NCBI GenBank assembly: GCA_039519185.1 | Contig: CM076854.1 | Span: forward strand, 18,573,192-18,637,191 | Origin: Astragalus membranaceus | Lineage: Eukaryota > Streptophyta > Magnoliopsida > Fabales > Fabaceae | DNA: 64,000 nt | Direction: 5' to 3' | Shown: positions 12,601 to 21,525 of the stretch, piece by piece | How the letters are laid out: every line of letters starts with the position of its first letter | How positions within the stretch are numbered: position 1 is the first letter of the stretch | Program-made: the position numbers and the translations under genes | The notes under the pieces: model-generated | Database searches by the model: none | Seen by the model: only the letters and a program-made list of their open reading frames with translations | Told to the model about the DNA's origin: nothing

Positions 12601-14023
12601 GATCTCTAGCTCATTAAGGGATTCTATTCGCTTAGCGCAGGAAAATGATGTGAAGCTGCAATCGCAGAAATTGTTGCCAGATTCTACTGAAGATAGGGAT
12701 GGAGTGATTTGTTTCAACGGTAGAATCTGTGTGCCCGATAATGAAGATATTAAAAATCAGGTGCTAGAAGAAGCACACCGAAGTCTATTTTCTGTACATC
12801 CTGGATCCACCAAGATGTATAGAGATTTAAAGCAGATGTATTGGTGGCAAGGAATGAAGTTAGAGATTGCTGAATTCGTATCAAAGTGCTTAACTTGCCA
12901 AAGAGTTAAGATAGAACATCAGAAGCCTGCTGGTCTGCTACGGCCACTAGATGTGCCAGTGTGGAAATGGGAAGACATTTCCATGGATTTTGTAATGGCG
13001 TTGCCAAGGTCTCAAGCCGGTAACGACTCCATTTGGGTAGTTGTGGATCGGTTAACTAAATCAGCTCATTTTATTCCAGTCCGTTCTAGCAGTAAAGTAT
13101 CCAAGTTAGCTGAGGTGTATTTGAAGAACATAGTAAGGTTACATGGGGTTCCTACCAGTATAGTTTCGGATCGAGATCCGAAATTCACTTCTCGATTTTG
13201 GAAAGCTCTAAATGAAGCATTGGGGACTAAAGTACTTCTTAGTACCGCTTATCACCCGCAGACAGATGGGCAGACCGAGAGAACTATCCAGACATTAGAG
13301 GATATGCTTAGGGCTTCGGTACTTGATAACGGGAAGAAATGGGAGGATCATCTTCCACTGGTTGAATTCTCATATAACAACAGTTATCATTCCAGTATCG
13401 GAATGGCACCTTTTGAGGCCTTGTATGGAAGGAAATGTAGAACTCCATTGTGTTGGTGGGAAGTCGGTGAGAACCGATTGTTAGGACCCGAGATGATTCA
13501 AGACACTACTGAAAAGATCCGCCAGATCAGGGAAAGAATGAAAGCTGCTCAAAGTAGGCAAAAGAGTTATGCCGACAAAAGGAGAAGGCCGTTAGAGTTT
13601 GAGTCGGGCGATCATGTGTTTTTGAGATTATCGCCAACAATTGGCACAGGTAGGGCATTACGGGTGAAGAAGCTCAGTCCTCGGTACATTGGACCCTTCC
13701 AAATTATCGAGCGAGTTGGGCCTCTTGCATACCGCATCGCCTTGCCTCCTCCATTGTCAAAATTGCATGATGTATTCCATGTGTCTCAATTGCGAAAGTA
13801 CATTCCCGATCCAAGTCAACCGTTAGATTTTGAAACGATTGACCTCCGACCGGACTTGTCTTTCCAACCTCATCCAAATTACATCCTGGAACGTGGCGAG
13901 AGGACGCTACGGACGAAGTCAATTCCCATTGTCAAGGTGGTTTGGGATGGTTTTTCCGTCGAGGAAGCTACTTGGGAGTTGGAGGACGATATGCGAACTC
14001 AGTATCCGTATTTGTTTTCTTGA
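9653..14023 (+). CDS. gag-pol polyprotein of chromovirus
   Basis: One open frame of 1456 codons from ATGGCCAGAAGAGG; the same frame opens at ATG 9596, but 9653 gives the usual gag start. Order: Gag core (about 40-240), zinc knuckle CYNCNEEGHYSNEC (about 294), protease with DSGA (about 357), reverse transcriptase with FIDD (about 685), RNase H with SDASG (about 833) and HPGKANVVADALSRK (about 930), then integrase with the HHCC finger (about 1045-1085) and catalytic D, D, E near SMDFVMALP, SDRDPKF and TERTIQTLEDML. A GPF-type module follows, then a chromodomain (about 1406-1456; VKVVWDG, EEATWE). The chromodomain is known to steer integration to particular chromatin. No stop or frameshift is present, so the protein may be functional, although the promoter LTR is split. 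Confidence 0.96.
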   Translation: MARRGRGVPPPVDPNFEWMQNIIENQQKMMQDMLQMQHDQMALQQPNVQPHQEDPNRAYFQFQKMKPPTFKGGADPMTAYYWTDSMEKIFQTLQCGEEEKVIFAANVLDEDAHTWWCNARHMMELQETPLTWDNFKELFLKQYFPSVKKLSKQAEFVNLKQGDMSVGEYAAKFERLSQFYELGKYAPNDMWKMQMFKEGLRADVNQGLSSYTLVNYLALVQQAYVAEEDLRKMYAEKKDYWKGKKKVAESSTPSRPFKGSNYKGKQAQSFDSSKFRKCDTCGRHHQGDCRQRPNRCYNCNEEGHYSNECPKKKSFQGAPNAPRQGRINTLDARTVTPTDNLLRGTGSLFNNSVNILYDSGATHCFISQACVDRLGLALSELSEPITILTAAKGRVQTQSLCENCLLVIGDRQFVVKFICLPMRSMDIVLGMNWMAENHVTINCADRTISFASESVGLTQADFEATISYTEASQSLFQGAEAILIMLSASTETGLDLSSVQVVNEFLDVFPEEVSSLPPDREVEFSIELIPGTGSISIAPYRMSPLELKELKSQLEELISKRFIRPSASPWGAPVLLVKKKDGSMRLCIDYRQLNKVTIKNKYPLPRIDDLLDQLRGAVVFSKIDLRSGYHQIKVRALDIPKTAFRTRYGHYEFVVMPFGLTNAPAVFMDYMNRVFHTYLDQFVVVFIDDILVYSKTIEEHVQHLRIVLNVLREKKLYAKPLKCDFWMPQVKFLGHVISQSGVAVDPSKVEAVLNWERPTSVTEIRSFLGLAGYYRRFIQGFSQLVLPLTRLTRKAQPFIWDADCEECFQELKVRLTSAPILILPDPSLEFQIFSDASGKGLGCVLMQNQQVVAYASRQLKTHEENYPTHDLELAAIVYALKIWRHYLYGSRFEVFSDHKSLKYLFDQKELNNRQRRWVEFLKDYDFELKYHPGKANVVADALSRKSIHVAKFMMHEMELLESFRDLNLNARSRKNRLVLSHMRISSSLRDSIRLAQENDVKLQSQKLLPDSTEDRDGVICFNGRICVPDNEDIKNQVLEEAHRSLFSVHPGSTKMYRDLKQMYWWQGMKLEIAEFVSKCLTCQRVKIEHQKPAGLLRPLDVPVWKWEDISMDFVMALPRSQAGNDSIWVVVDRLTKSAHFIPVRSSSKVSKLAEVYLKNIVRLHGVPTSIVSDRDPKFTSRFWKALNEALGTKVLLSTAYHPQTDGQTERTIQTLEDMLRASVLDNGKKWEDHLPLVEFSYNNSYHSSIGMAPFEALYGRKCRTPLCWWEVGENRLLGPEMIQDTTEKIRQIRERMKAAQSRQKSYADKRRRPLEFESGDHVFLRLSPTIGTGRALRVKKLSPRYIGPFQIIERVGPLAYRIALPPPLSKLHDVFHVSQLRKYIPDPSQPLDFETIDLRPDLSFQPHPNYILERGERTLRTKSIPIVKVVWDGFSVEEATWELEDDMRTQYPYLFS

Positions 14024-14060
14024 GGTACGTTGTGTTTAATTTTGAGGACAAAATTTCTTT

Positions 14061-14073
14061 AAGTGGGGGAGAA
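14061..14073 (+). other. polypurine tract of chromovirus
   Basis: AAGTGGGGGAGAA stands immediately before the 3' LTR start TGTAACATCC, where plus-strand DNA synthesis is primed. Confidence 0.9.
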
Positions 14074-16214
14074 TGTAACATCCTCAAAATTAATAGGCGG
14101 ATTATTTGGATGTTAACCCAATAGGAATAATTTAGTACTAGACTGGTAAATTTATTGAGTACTAAAATTATTTATGGGATAACATTAGATCGTTAACCGG
14201 ATAATACGGATCAAGGAAGTTTCGGATTCGAAATAGAGGATCAAGATCAATATGGTAATTGGACCACGCTACCACTTATTTATTAATTAAATATGTGTTT
14301 GTGTGTGTGTGTGTTTAAATAAAAGAAAGAAAAGAAGAAAGGAAAGAAAGAAGAATACGCAGAGAAGAGGAAAGAAGAAAAGAAAGGAGAAGAGAAAGGA
14401 GAAGAGAAAGAAGAAAGAAGAAGAAGAAGAAGGATCACTCCCCCAAGCCCCAAAATTCACCATCTTCATCATCTCACTCTCCTCATCATAACCCAAGAGC
14501 TAGGTAAGATTTCATCCGGTTTTTCCCCTATTTTATGGCCTACGAATTTGGGGAGGTTTTGGAGGTGATTTGGCGAAATCGTGAGTTGTGTGATCAAATT
14601 GATGATTGAATCATGCTTAGGAACGAAGCTAGGAGCGGATTGAACGCGATTGGAAGCTCGGAACGAAGTTAGGAGCGGTTCGGTGTTGTTTGGGTTCGAT
14701 TCGGTGATTTTGACATATCGGTGATTTCGGCTCGGCAACGATTCTCGCTTCAAGGGTGAGTTTTACTCACGTTTAGGTTTATTTCGTTTTGAAATGAGTT
14801 GTGTGATTTGTTTTCCAAAGATTCTGAGTCGAAAACGTTATTTCGAAATATATTGCGTTTTAACGAAATTCGTAATCGTTGAGTTTTTGATTGAATTGCT
14901 TGATTGTTTGATGTTAATTGGACTGGTATATTGTCTGGTATTGTCTGTTTTTGAGTTAGGAATCGATCGGGGGAAATTTCGGATCAATCGGAAAGCAAAA
15001 TTTCATAAAACAGGGCATTTTTGGCAATGCTGTCAAATGCGCACGACCCGTGCGTCCAGGGCGCACGACCCGTGCGCCTGGTTCGGGTTCAGTGTGCAAA
15101 AATGTCAAACAGGGGGCGCACGACCCGTGCGTCCAGGGGCACGACCCGTGCGCCCAGTTCTGTCCAAAATTTTCAAGTTGCCCAAAATAATTCCGTTTTG
15201 ATTCCAATCCTTTCCTAATCCTTTCCTAACCCTTATATAAGGATATTAGGCTTATGATGCCATGATTTTGGGTGTGTTACAAAGGGTTTTATAAAACGCT
15301 TTTGATGTCTAAACCATTTCGAAAAACCGAATAATAGCCTACGTGTGCAGATATGTTTTATTGATAACAAATGGACTATGAGTCCTATGTGGTAAAGTAT
15401 AATTTAATGAACTAAATGTTCATATGATTGTAGATATATATATGTTATATCGAGTTTGGGTGACGACCCATGTTGACATACTAGGCGGGGAAGTCATGAA
15501 CCCTTACCCTAGGCTCTGTGCCATTAGGAAACACTATTGGTTATGGGGTTCGCCGGGATTAGCAGTGCGTGCAGTCGGTGTTATGTTAAAAGTTATGTGT
15601 TACGTCCGCCGGGATTAGCAGTGCGTGCAGTCGGTGGTACGTAGAATTGTTTTGTAGTACGGTGCACCGGGATTAGCAGTGCGTGCAGTCGGTGTCGTAC
15701 TAAGTTAGAATACTATCACACGGTTCACCGGGATTAGCAGTGCGTGCAGTCGGTGTCGTGTTAAATTAACCAGGATTTATAATTAGACCGAGAGTGTTAG
15801 TAGGGGTCTCGGTAGAACTCACTGAGATTGTATCTCACTGTTTAATTGTTGTTGTTTTACAGACAAACAGGGACAGAAGAAACCTCAGAGGCACGAGTAG
15901 GTGGCCCCGGGAGGAGAATAATGACTTAGCTTTATGTTCAAGTTTATTTTCCTTCTGTTGCCTATGTATTACAACACTATGGCATTAGTGTTTTGTTTAT
16001 CCTTTTCCGCTTTCTTGTATGACTCTGATTACCGCAGTTGCTGACAGTTATGGTCTGAGTACCGAATGATCTTATTTGTGTATAAGATGGTTATGTCGTA
16101 TTTCAGCAAAATATTATAATGGTATTCAGTGTCTAAACAGGAAATTTTTATCTCTGATGTTTATATTTGGTACGCTTTGGTATTTTTACAAGTTAAATAT
16201 ACCGGGGTGTTACA
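14074..16214 (+). repeat. 3' LTR of chromovirus, complete (2141 bp)
   Basis: Runs from TGTAACATCC to GGGGTGTTACA. It contains a TG microsatellite (about 14295-14315), a long purine-rich (GAA/AAG) block at about 14320-14435, the 22-bp GC-rich repeat (15039-15080), a TATA box (15234-15241) and four copies of the 30-bp CACCG...CGGTG element between about 15552 and 15755. The small frames here are by-products of low-complexity sequence. Confidence 0.93.
15552..15755. repeat. four 30-bp hairpin-like repeats in the LTR
   Basis: The core GGGATTAGCAGTGCGTGCAG recurs four times at intervals of about 54-61 bp. In the best copies it is bounded by CACCG on the left and CGGTG on the right, which are inverted repeats and could form a stem. 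The LARD inserted at the CACCG of one copy in the 5' LTR. Confidence 0.8.
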
Positions 16215-16295
16215 CGTTATGCTGTTAAAAAGGTGGCAGGGTATTTTCCAATGGCAATAATTAGTGGAAGAAGTTGTGACAAGGAGGTTGAATAA
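16215..16295 (+). pseudogene. trehalose-6-phosphate phosphatase exon fragment
   Basis: The first 26 codons after the chromovirus 3' LTR read RYAVKKVAGYFPMAIISGRS and onwards, then a stop at 16293. This matches, from memory of the family, the conserved segment of plant trehalose-phosphate phosphatases around YFPTAIISGRSRDKV, a haloacid dehalogenase-type enzyme that makes trehalose from trehalose-6-phosphate. Only this short piece remains. The frame dies within 80 bases and the left part is cut by the retroelement. It cannot encode an enzyme. Confidence 0.6.
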
Positions 16296-16528
16296 TTCTA
16301 TCTAACGGACACAAGTAACTAGACTTATCTGCACCTCTTCTGCTTGGAGATGTTATTGATTCATTGTTAATTATAGGTATATGATGAGTATTTAATTTTC
16401 TTGTTGTTCCTTCTTCCTTTTTTTACCTTTAGTGCTACTAAGTTTCTTAATAGGACTTGATATTTAGCTCTGTTCCAACTTATTATATGATTTTCAATAA
16501 TTAACTATTTTTTTTCAATTCTTGACAG
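16296..16528. other. intron-like spacer between gene fragments
   Basis: AT-rich, T-tract-rich sequence ending in TTTTTTTTCAATTCTTGACAG, a convincing plant 3' splice site. No frame or repeat recognised. Confidence 0.4.
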
Positions 16529-16618
16529 TTGCCCACCCATATCAAAGTCAAATATTCTAGTGGACATACAGCTGATGCTGTAGCTAGAAAGAGAAAGGGA
16601 AAATGTAGAGGGAGATAG
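16529..16618 (+). pseudogene. unidentified exon-like fragment
   Basis: Follows a good splice acceptor and stays open for 29 codons, starting LPTHIKVKYSSGHTADAVAR and turning lysine/arginine-rich before TAG at 16616. It could be the basic C-terminal end of a host protein or another captured exon. I do not recognise the family. Confidence 0.35.
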
Positions 16619-16791
16619 CATTTCAGAGCCTGATCAGGAAAGAAAGACACCAAATGAAAAACGTTTATCCTTGCTGATTGTTGGCTGTGGTCATAGTTAT
16701 CTGTTCTCTTTTTTTACAATTGAACAATTCAAATTTCTATTTGCGATAAATGAGTTGCAGCATACTGTTAACTTGTAAATTTCTTTTGTAG

Positions 16792-16931
16792 GCCACCATA
16801 GAGTTGTCCTTCATAAATCAACATAGATATGGAGGATGGTGGTCAGTTTGGCGGACGGGCACTTATAACATGGTTCTATCAAAGGCTGCAGTTTTTCGTA
16901 GGAAATACTTTGATTTATATACTCATGAAAG
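16792..16931 (+). pseudogene. GT64 glycosyltransferase (exostosin-like) exon fragment
   Basis: Bounded by a splice acceptor (TTTTGTAG) and a donor (AG/GTAG). The 46 open codons include RYGGWWSVWRTGTYNMVLSK and AAVFRRKYFDLYT. This matches the signature WWSVWWTGTYSMVLSKAA of plant GT64 proteins of the EPC1 / GIPC mannosyltransferase (GMT1) type, Golgi enzymes acting on sphingolipid glycans (family assignment from memory). A W to R change interrupts the WW pair. The flanking exons are absent, so this is a remnant. Confidence 0.7.
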
Positions 16932-16976
16932 GTAGTTGCTTCTTTCTTTCTCTGTTGCTAGTTAAAAATCTTGCCT

Positions 16977-17149
16977 GCTATTCGGAAGTTTTGCAAATGT
17001 CTCAATGAATATATCTTATGCTTGTTCAATTTATGTTGTGTTTAGGCACTTCCATAACTTTTACAGATCCAGCTGATTTACCAATCAAGGATCATGAGTT
17101 ATTAGCTATTTGGAAGTTTTGTAAATGTCTCAATGAATATATCTTTGCC
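16977..17149. repeat. 45-bp direct duplication in intron-like DNA
   Basis: The stretch ATTyGGAAGTTTTGyAAATG followed by TCTCAATGAATATATCTT occurs at about 16980-17024 and again at about 17108-17152 with two C/T differences. It may be a local duplication or trace of a rearrangement that joined gene fragments. Confidence 0.6.
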
Positions 17150-17191
17150 ATTTACTTATTAGCTATTGCTCTCTGAAATCTGAATTGACAG

Positions 17192-17310
17192 ATATGAAAG
17201 TGAGGATGAAAGTAGCCATTGGTGCTGCTAGAGGACTTTCATTTCTTCACAATGCCAAATCACAAGTCATATACCATGATTTTAAAGCTTCTAACATCCT
17301 TCTTGATGCG
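17192..17310 (+). pseudogene. receptor-like cytoplasmic kinase (RLCK VII) exon fragment
   Basis: An exon-sized frame between a splice acceptor (TTGACAG) and a donor (GCG/GTAAGA). It encodes RMKVAIGAARGLSFLHNAK and then VIYHDFKASNILLDA, kinase subdomains VIa-VIb of the PBL/APK1-like cytoplasmic kinases. The family usually has VIYRDFKASNILLD; here the arginine before the catalytic aspartate is histidine. The rest of the kinase is missing, so no enzyme can be made. Confidence 0.8.
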
Positions 17311-17388
17311 GTAAGATTATCTATTATCCATCTAAAAAAGTTTACTACAGTAATAACACATAGCGAAAGTTCATTCTAGGATGTGTTA

Positions 17389-19066
17389 TGAAATCTTTTA
17401 AAAAAACATAAATATAATCGATTTCTTGCTTCCAAAAGCAAGTCAACAATCGATTTCTTGCTTCCAAAGAGAAATGCACAGTCGATTCTTTGCTTCCAAA
17501 ATCAAGTGCACAATCGATTGTGTGCTTTATAAATAATAGGCTAGAAATCGATTTTCCCTAATTGGAGATGCTAGTTTAAATCGAATGCGGAAAATAGGAT
17601 TTAAACTATATGCAACAACTATGCAAGCTATAACAATAGGTAGAAGCAATTACAATGATAATGATATCTAAGCACAATAATGTTAAATTTGGCCTTCGCC
17701 CCAACGATGCACTCATGACCTTCTCCACCCCCTGTAGAGTTTTTGCCTTCCGTGGGAATCGAACCATGTACTCTGGGGCTCAAGTACAGGCTCAATGCAT
17801 TCCCACTACCAATTGAGCTACAATAACAATTAACAATTATAACGGAAATGCAATGTAAAGATAAGGGAAAGAAGTACACCGTGATTTTTACGAGGTTCGG
17901 GATAAAAAGCCCTACGTCCTCGGCCTCCGGCTTTGCAATCTTCGGACTTGATAATAACCACTATAAGAGAAGAACTTCTTCAACGTCTTACAAGCAAGCA
18001 AATTCCCTATAGCTATCACACCGATCTCAAATTTCCCAAACTGAGAACCCAAGCTCCCCGCTAAGGATTTCTAGAATTCAATCTCCTTGATTGAATTACC
18101 CAAGACAACTCTAAGGATTTCACAACAATCAAATATAGATGTTTACAATTGAGAACTAGGATCCAATCACTCAAGCATATGACAATGATTTAGTTGAGAG
18201 AGATGAGAGATTTGGATTAGCGTGATTCCCAAGCTACCCAGTGATGAAGAATGTGAAGAATAAAAGTGCAGTAGGGTTTTACGATTTTTCCCTGTGAATA
18301 TTTTGGGTTGTCTACTCTCTCTTTTCATCGTGAGAAACCCTAAGCCTATTTATAGAGTTTGTAAAAAAATGACCGTTGAGACAATTTCTAACAAGTGAGA
18401 AATCGATTGTTTACTTAAAATCACTTAGTATGACAATCGATCCTTTGCTTTAAAATGAGAACAGCTTCATAAGAGAATGATCGATTGTTTGCTTCTAAAA
18501 CTAAGATTGAAAATCGATTCTTTATTTACATAAAACAGGATGAAAATTGATTATAGACTTTAAACTCTTAAGGCTATGAATCGATTGTTTGCTTCCAAGA
18601 AAAACAAGACCTTTAAGAAATTAGATGGAAAATCGATTTTGTGCTTTAAATACATAAGAGGGAAATCAATTGTTTTCTTCCAAAAACATTTTCTTTTAAA
18701 AACATTAGTGCATAATCGATTTTATGCTTGAAAACATTTGTGCCTAACCTATTTAACATGTTTTATATAAAAGATTTTTCCAAGCCTAGCTCAATTCTAT
18801 TTTAACAGAACACTTCTATTTTAAAAGATCTTCTCTCAACTACAAAAGTCATAAAGCTGAAGTGACGGGATCTTACACGCGTCCTAAGGAAAGCAAAATA
18901 ACACATAAGTCTTGAACGCTTGAGTAGCTTTTCCTCCGAGCTGCTACACTTAAAGATATCATGTGCTTTGGTTCATGCCCGGTTTTTTTGTTCAACTATA
19001 ACCATTAGTAAACAGATTGTACTTTGTTATCATACAAAACATAGAGTGTTTGACCTTGGTTCAACA
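17389..19066 (-). repeat. copia 3' LTR, truncated at its left end
   Basis: Aligns with 24484-26032 from TGAAATCTTTT to GGTTCAACA. The LTR start TGTTGGACTATATG seen in the other copy is missing here. It contains a 130-bp insert (17691-17820). Both LTRs carry many scattered ATCGATT...TTGCTT motifs. Confidence 0.88.
17691..17820 (-). mobile_element. tRNA-derived SINE-like insertion
   Basis: This 130-bp stretch is absent from the other LTR of the same element. On the minus strand it starts TAGCTCAATTGG, a good RNA polymerase III A box (17809-17820), followed 43 bases later by GGTTCGATTCCC, a good B box (17754-17765), then about 60 bases of unrelated body. This is the layout of a plant SINE. The short direct repeats CAATAA at both sides may be a target duplication but are not clear-cut. 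The tRNA acceptor stem is incomplete, so it is not a functional tRNA gene. Confidence 0.65.
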
Positions 19067-19082
19067 AACTCCCCCTTTTTGA
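19067..19082 (-). other. polypurine tract of copia element
   Basis: The minus strand reads ATCAAAAAGGGGGAGTT directly before the LTR start TGTTGAACC. Two more G-rich tracts lie at about 19138-19147 and 19228-19260, a feature often seen in SIRE-type elements. Confidence 0.8.
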
Positions 19083-19382
19083 TGATAACAAATTACCTTA
19101 TGCATAGGGAGGAGATAAATAAGAAACAAAGGTATAAGCTCCCCCTAAGCATAAGCATAAAAAATAAACTAATCCAATAACATAGTGAGTGAAATAAACG
19201 AGTACGCAATGGATTAAGCAGCAAGTCTTTCTCCCCCTTTGTTTTCATCAAAAAGGAGGGAAGACACACAAGACACATAGCATATGATATAACAAGCACA
19301 TAGCACCTCAAAAATACATCACATAAGCACATTACAGGTTAGAAAAATCAAGCATACCGAGCTCTCTCCGGATGTTACAAAA

Positions 19383-19805
19383 TTAAGCTTCGGCTAGTGG
19401 TTTCGTGAAGATGTCCGCTAGTTGGTCCTCGGTGCCTACGAAATTTAATGCTATGCTCCCCCTAGAAACATGGTCTCTAATGAAATGATGCCTTATTTCT
19501 ATATGCTTAGTTCTAGAGTGTTGGATGGGGTTCTTAGCAATGTTAATGACACTAGTGTTATCACATAGGACTGGCACATTGTCATATAAAAAACCAAAAT
19601 CCTCCAAAGTATGTTTCATCCACAGAACTTGTGCAACGCAATTTCCAACCGCCACATATTCGGCTTCAGCGATGGACAAAGCAACACTGTTCTGTTTTTT
19701 ACTAGACCAGGAGGTCAAACAAGGCCCTAAGAAATGACAGGTTCCACTAGTACTCTTCCTATCTAATGTACATCCAGTAAAATCAGCATCACAGAAACCG
19801 ACCAA
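19383..19805 (-). pseudogene. copia RNase H segment of pol
   Basis: 140 codons in one frame with GFCDADFTGC, LDRKSTSGTCHFLG, SIAEAEYVAV, TKHIEIRHHFIRD and ADIFTKPL, the normal sequence landmarks of copia RNase H, which removes the RNA strand during reverse transcription. It is out of frame with the RT part at 19864, so a break lies between 19805 and 19864. In the living family this is the C-terminal part of the single polyprotein. Confidence 0.88.
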
Positions 19806-19863
19806 AGCAAACTGACTCGATTTCGGGTACCACAGTCCAAAATTTGTGGTTCCCTTAACATAT

Positions 19864-20997
19864 CTAAAAATCCGTTTTACAGCTTTTAAGTGTGATTCTT
19901 TTGGACATGCTTGAAATCAAGCACACAACAAACATAATATCAGGTCGAGAAGAAGTTAAATACAAGAGACTACTGATCATACCTCGATACATCGTTTCGT
20001 TGACTGGTTTACCTTGCTCGCCCTTATCCAACTTTGTTGCAGTCGCCATGGGAGTACCAATTTCCTTTGCATCACTCATGTCAAACTTCATTAATAGCTC
20101 CTTTGAGAACTTGTTTTGACAGATGAAGATTCCTTCCTTCATTTGCTTCACTTGAAGTCCCAAAAAGAAGTTCAGCTCCCCCATCATGCTCATATCAAAC
20201 TCGCTAGTCATCATTTCAGAAAACTCATTGCTCAGATCATCATTAGTAGACCCAAAAATAATATCATCGACATAAATTTGAACTATTATGATATGTTTGC
20301 CCTTGGTTTTAAGGAATACGGTAGAATCAATCTTACCCTTTTTGAAACCATTTGCAATTAAATGTTTGCTCAGTCTCTCATACCAAGCTCTTGGAGCTTG
20401 TTTTAATCCATAAAGTTCTTTGTCAAGTTTGAAAACATGGTTTGGTTTTTTAAAATCTTCAAAACCAAGGGGTTGTTTTACATATACTTCCTCTTCTAAA
20501 AAACCATTTAGGAAGGCACTCTTGACATCCATTTGGTGTAGTTTGATGTCCATGTAACTAGCAAAGGCTAGTATTATACGAATGGACTCCAATCTAGCCA
20601 CCGAAGCACAAGTTTCTTCAAAATCCACCCATTCGATTTGGTTAAAACCTTGAACAACTAAACTGCTTTTATTTAATAAAATAACACATGTTTCATCAAG
20701 TTTGTTGCGAAAAACCCATTTAGTAACAATTATGGTTCTATCAACAGTTTTTTCAACTAAATGCCAAACTTTGTTCCATTCAAATTGTTCAAGTTCCTTT
20801 TGCATTGACACAACCCATTCTGGATCATATAAAGCTTCCTTAATATTATTAGGAGCTATCTGAGAGACAAAAGCACTATGAAAGCATAAATGATTAAGAG
20901 AAGAGCAAGTCGTTACCCCCTTTGATGGACTACCAATAATTTGCTCCATGGGATGATCTCGAACTAATTTCCAAGTCTTGGGCAAATCATCATGCAT
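19864..20997 (-). pseudogene. copia reverse transcriptase segment of pol
   Basis: 377 codons with the copia RT landmarks: KTWKLVRDHPMEQIIGSPSKG, EQFEWNKVWHLVE, TKWVFRNKLDE, QMDVKSAFLNG, YGLKQAPRAWYERLSK and the catalytic YVDDIIFGSTN. The active-site YVDD is intact. Some conserved positions are altered (for example ETCASVARLE where the family usually has ETFAPVARLE), and stops separate it from the integrase and RNase H parts. The sequence is closest in style to SIRE/Maximus elements. Confidence 0.88.
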
Positions 20998-21033
20998 TCT
21001 TTCATGGAGATGGTCATCGATGTCTTGGGGCTC

Positions 21034-21525
21034 TCATTCCACTTCAGCTTCTTCTTGAGGTTCCACTTTCACCTCGGCTTCTTCCACACTTTCACTGGTT
21101 GATTGAGGCATTCTGTCTTTGATCACTTCAACCATTTCATCCCCATCATCAACTTCAGTTGATTTTGCATCAAACTTACCCAACTTGTCCTTTGTGTTGA
21201 GAACGTAGCACTTTCTTCCAAAAACCTTGAAGTATGAAATATTTGGAGCTCTACCATTCCACAACTCGTATGGTGTCTTGTTAAGAGATGGCCTCAGGTA
21301 CACCCGGTCTAACACATGACATGTTGTATCTACTGCATGCCCCCAAAAATACTTGGGACGGTTGTGCTCATTCAGCATTGTTCTGCTCATCTCTTGTATG
21401 GTTCTATTCTTCCTTTCCACCACACCGTTTTGTTGGGGAGTCCTTGGAGCTGAAAAGTTGTGATGAACACCATACTTTTCACACCCTCCTGAATGATGAG
21501 TTTTCGTACTCTCCTCCATGATCAC
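21034..21525 (-). pseudogene. copia integrase, second part
   Basis: Carries the end of the integrase core, including SAPRTPQQNGVVERKNRTIQ with the catalytic glutamate, followed by GRAPNISYFKVFGRKCYVLN and an acidic linker towards the RT. It is shifted in frame relative to 21479-22297, which holds the rest of the catalytic core, so a frameshift lies in the overlap around 21480-21525. Confidence 0.85.

Larger units (their letters stand above)
1..16214 (+). mobile_element. Ty3/gypsy chromovirus (Tekay/Del type), 5' end outside window
   Basis: LTR retrotransposon made of a 5' LTR (running off the left edge and split by a second element), a tRNA-iMet primer site, one open gag-pol frame, a polypurine tract and a complete 3' LTR. 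The LTRs agree closely wherever both can be read; I noticed a few substitutions, one 1-base indel and a repeat copy-number change. The chromodomain at the end of pol places it in the chromoviruses; Tekay/Del is inferred from overall resemblance. The 3' LTR abuts a host gene fragment at 16215. The left target-site duplication cannot be seen. Confidence 0.93.

Noticed and set aside
14287..14500. Lysine/arginine/glutamate-rich or serine/phenylalanine-rich frames
   Set aside because: They come from the GAA/AAG purine tract in the LTR.
16215..17388. Helitron ends around the gene fragments
   Set aside because: CTAG occurs near 17377 but there is no convincing GC-rich hairpin before it, and the left end is covered by the chromovirus; carrier left open.
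17750..17820. A tRNA gene on the minus strand
   Set aside because: A and B boxes are good but the acceptor stem is incomplete and no clover-leaf can be closed; it fits a SINE head.
19067..19382. Envelope-like ORF after copia RNase H, as in some Sireviruses
   Set aside because: Only about 300 bp with short frames and no transmembrane or coiled-coil pattern.
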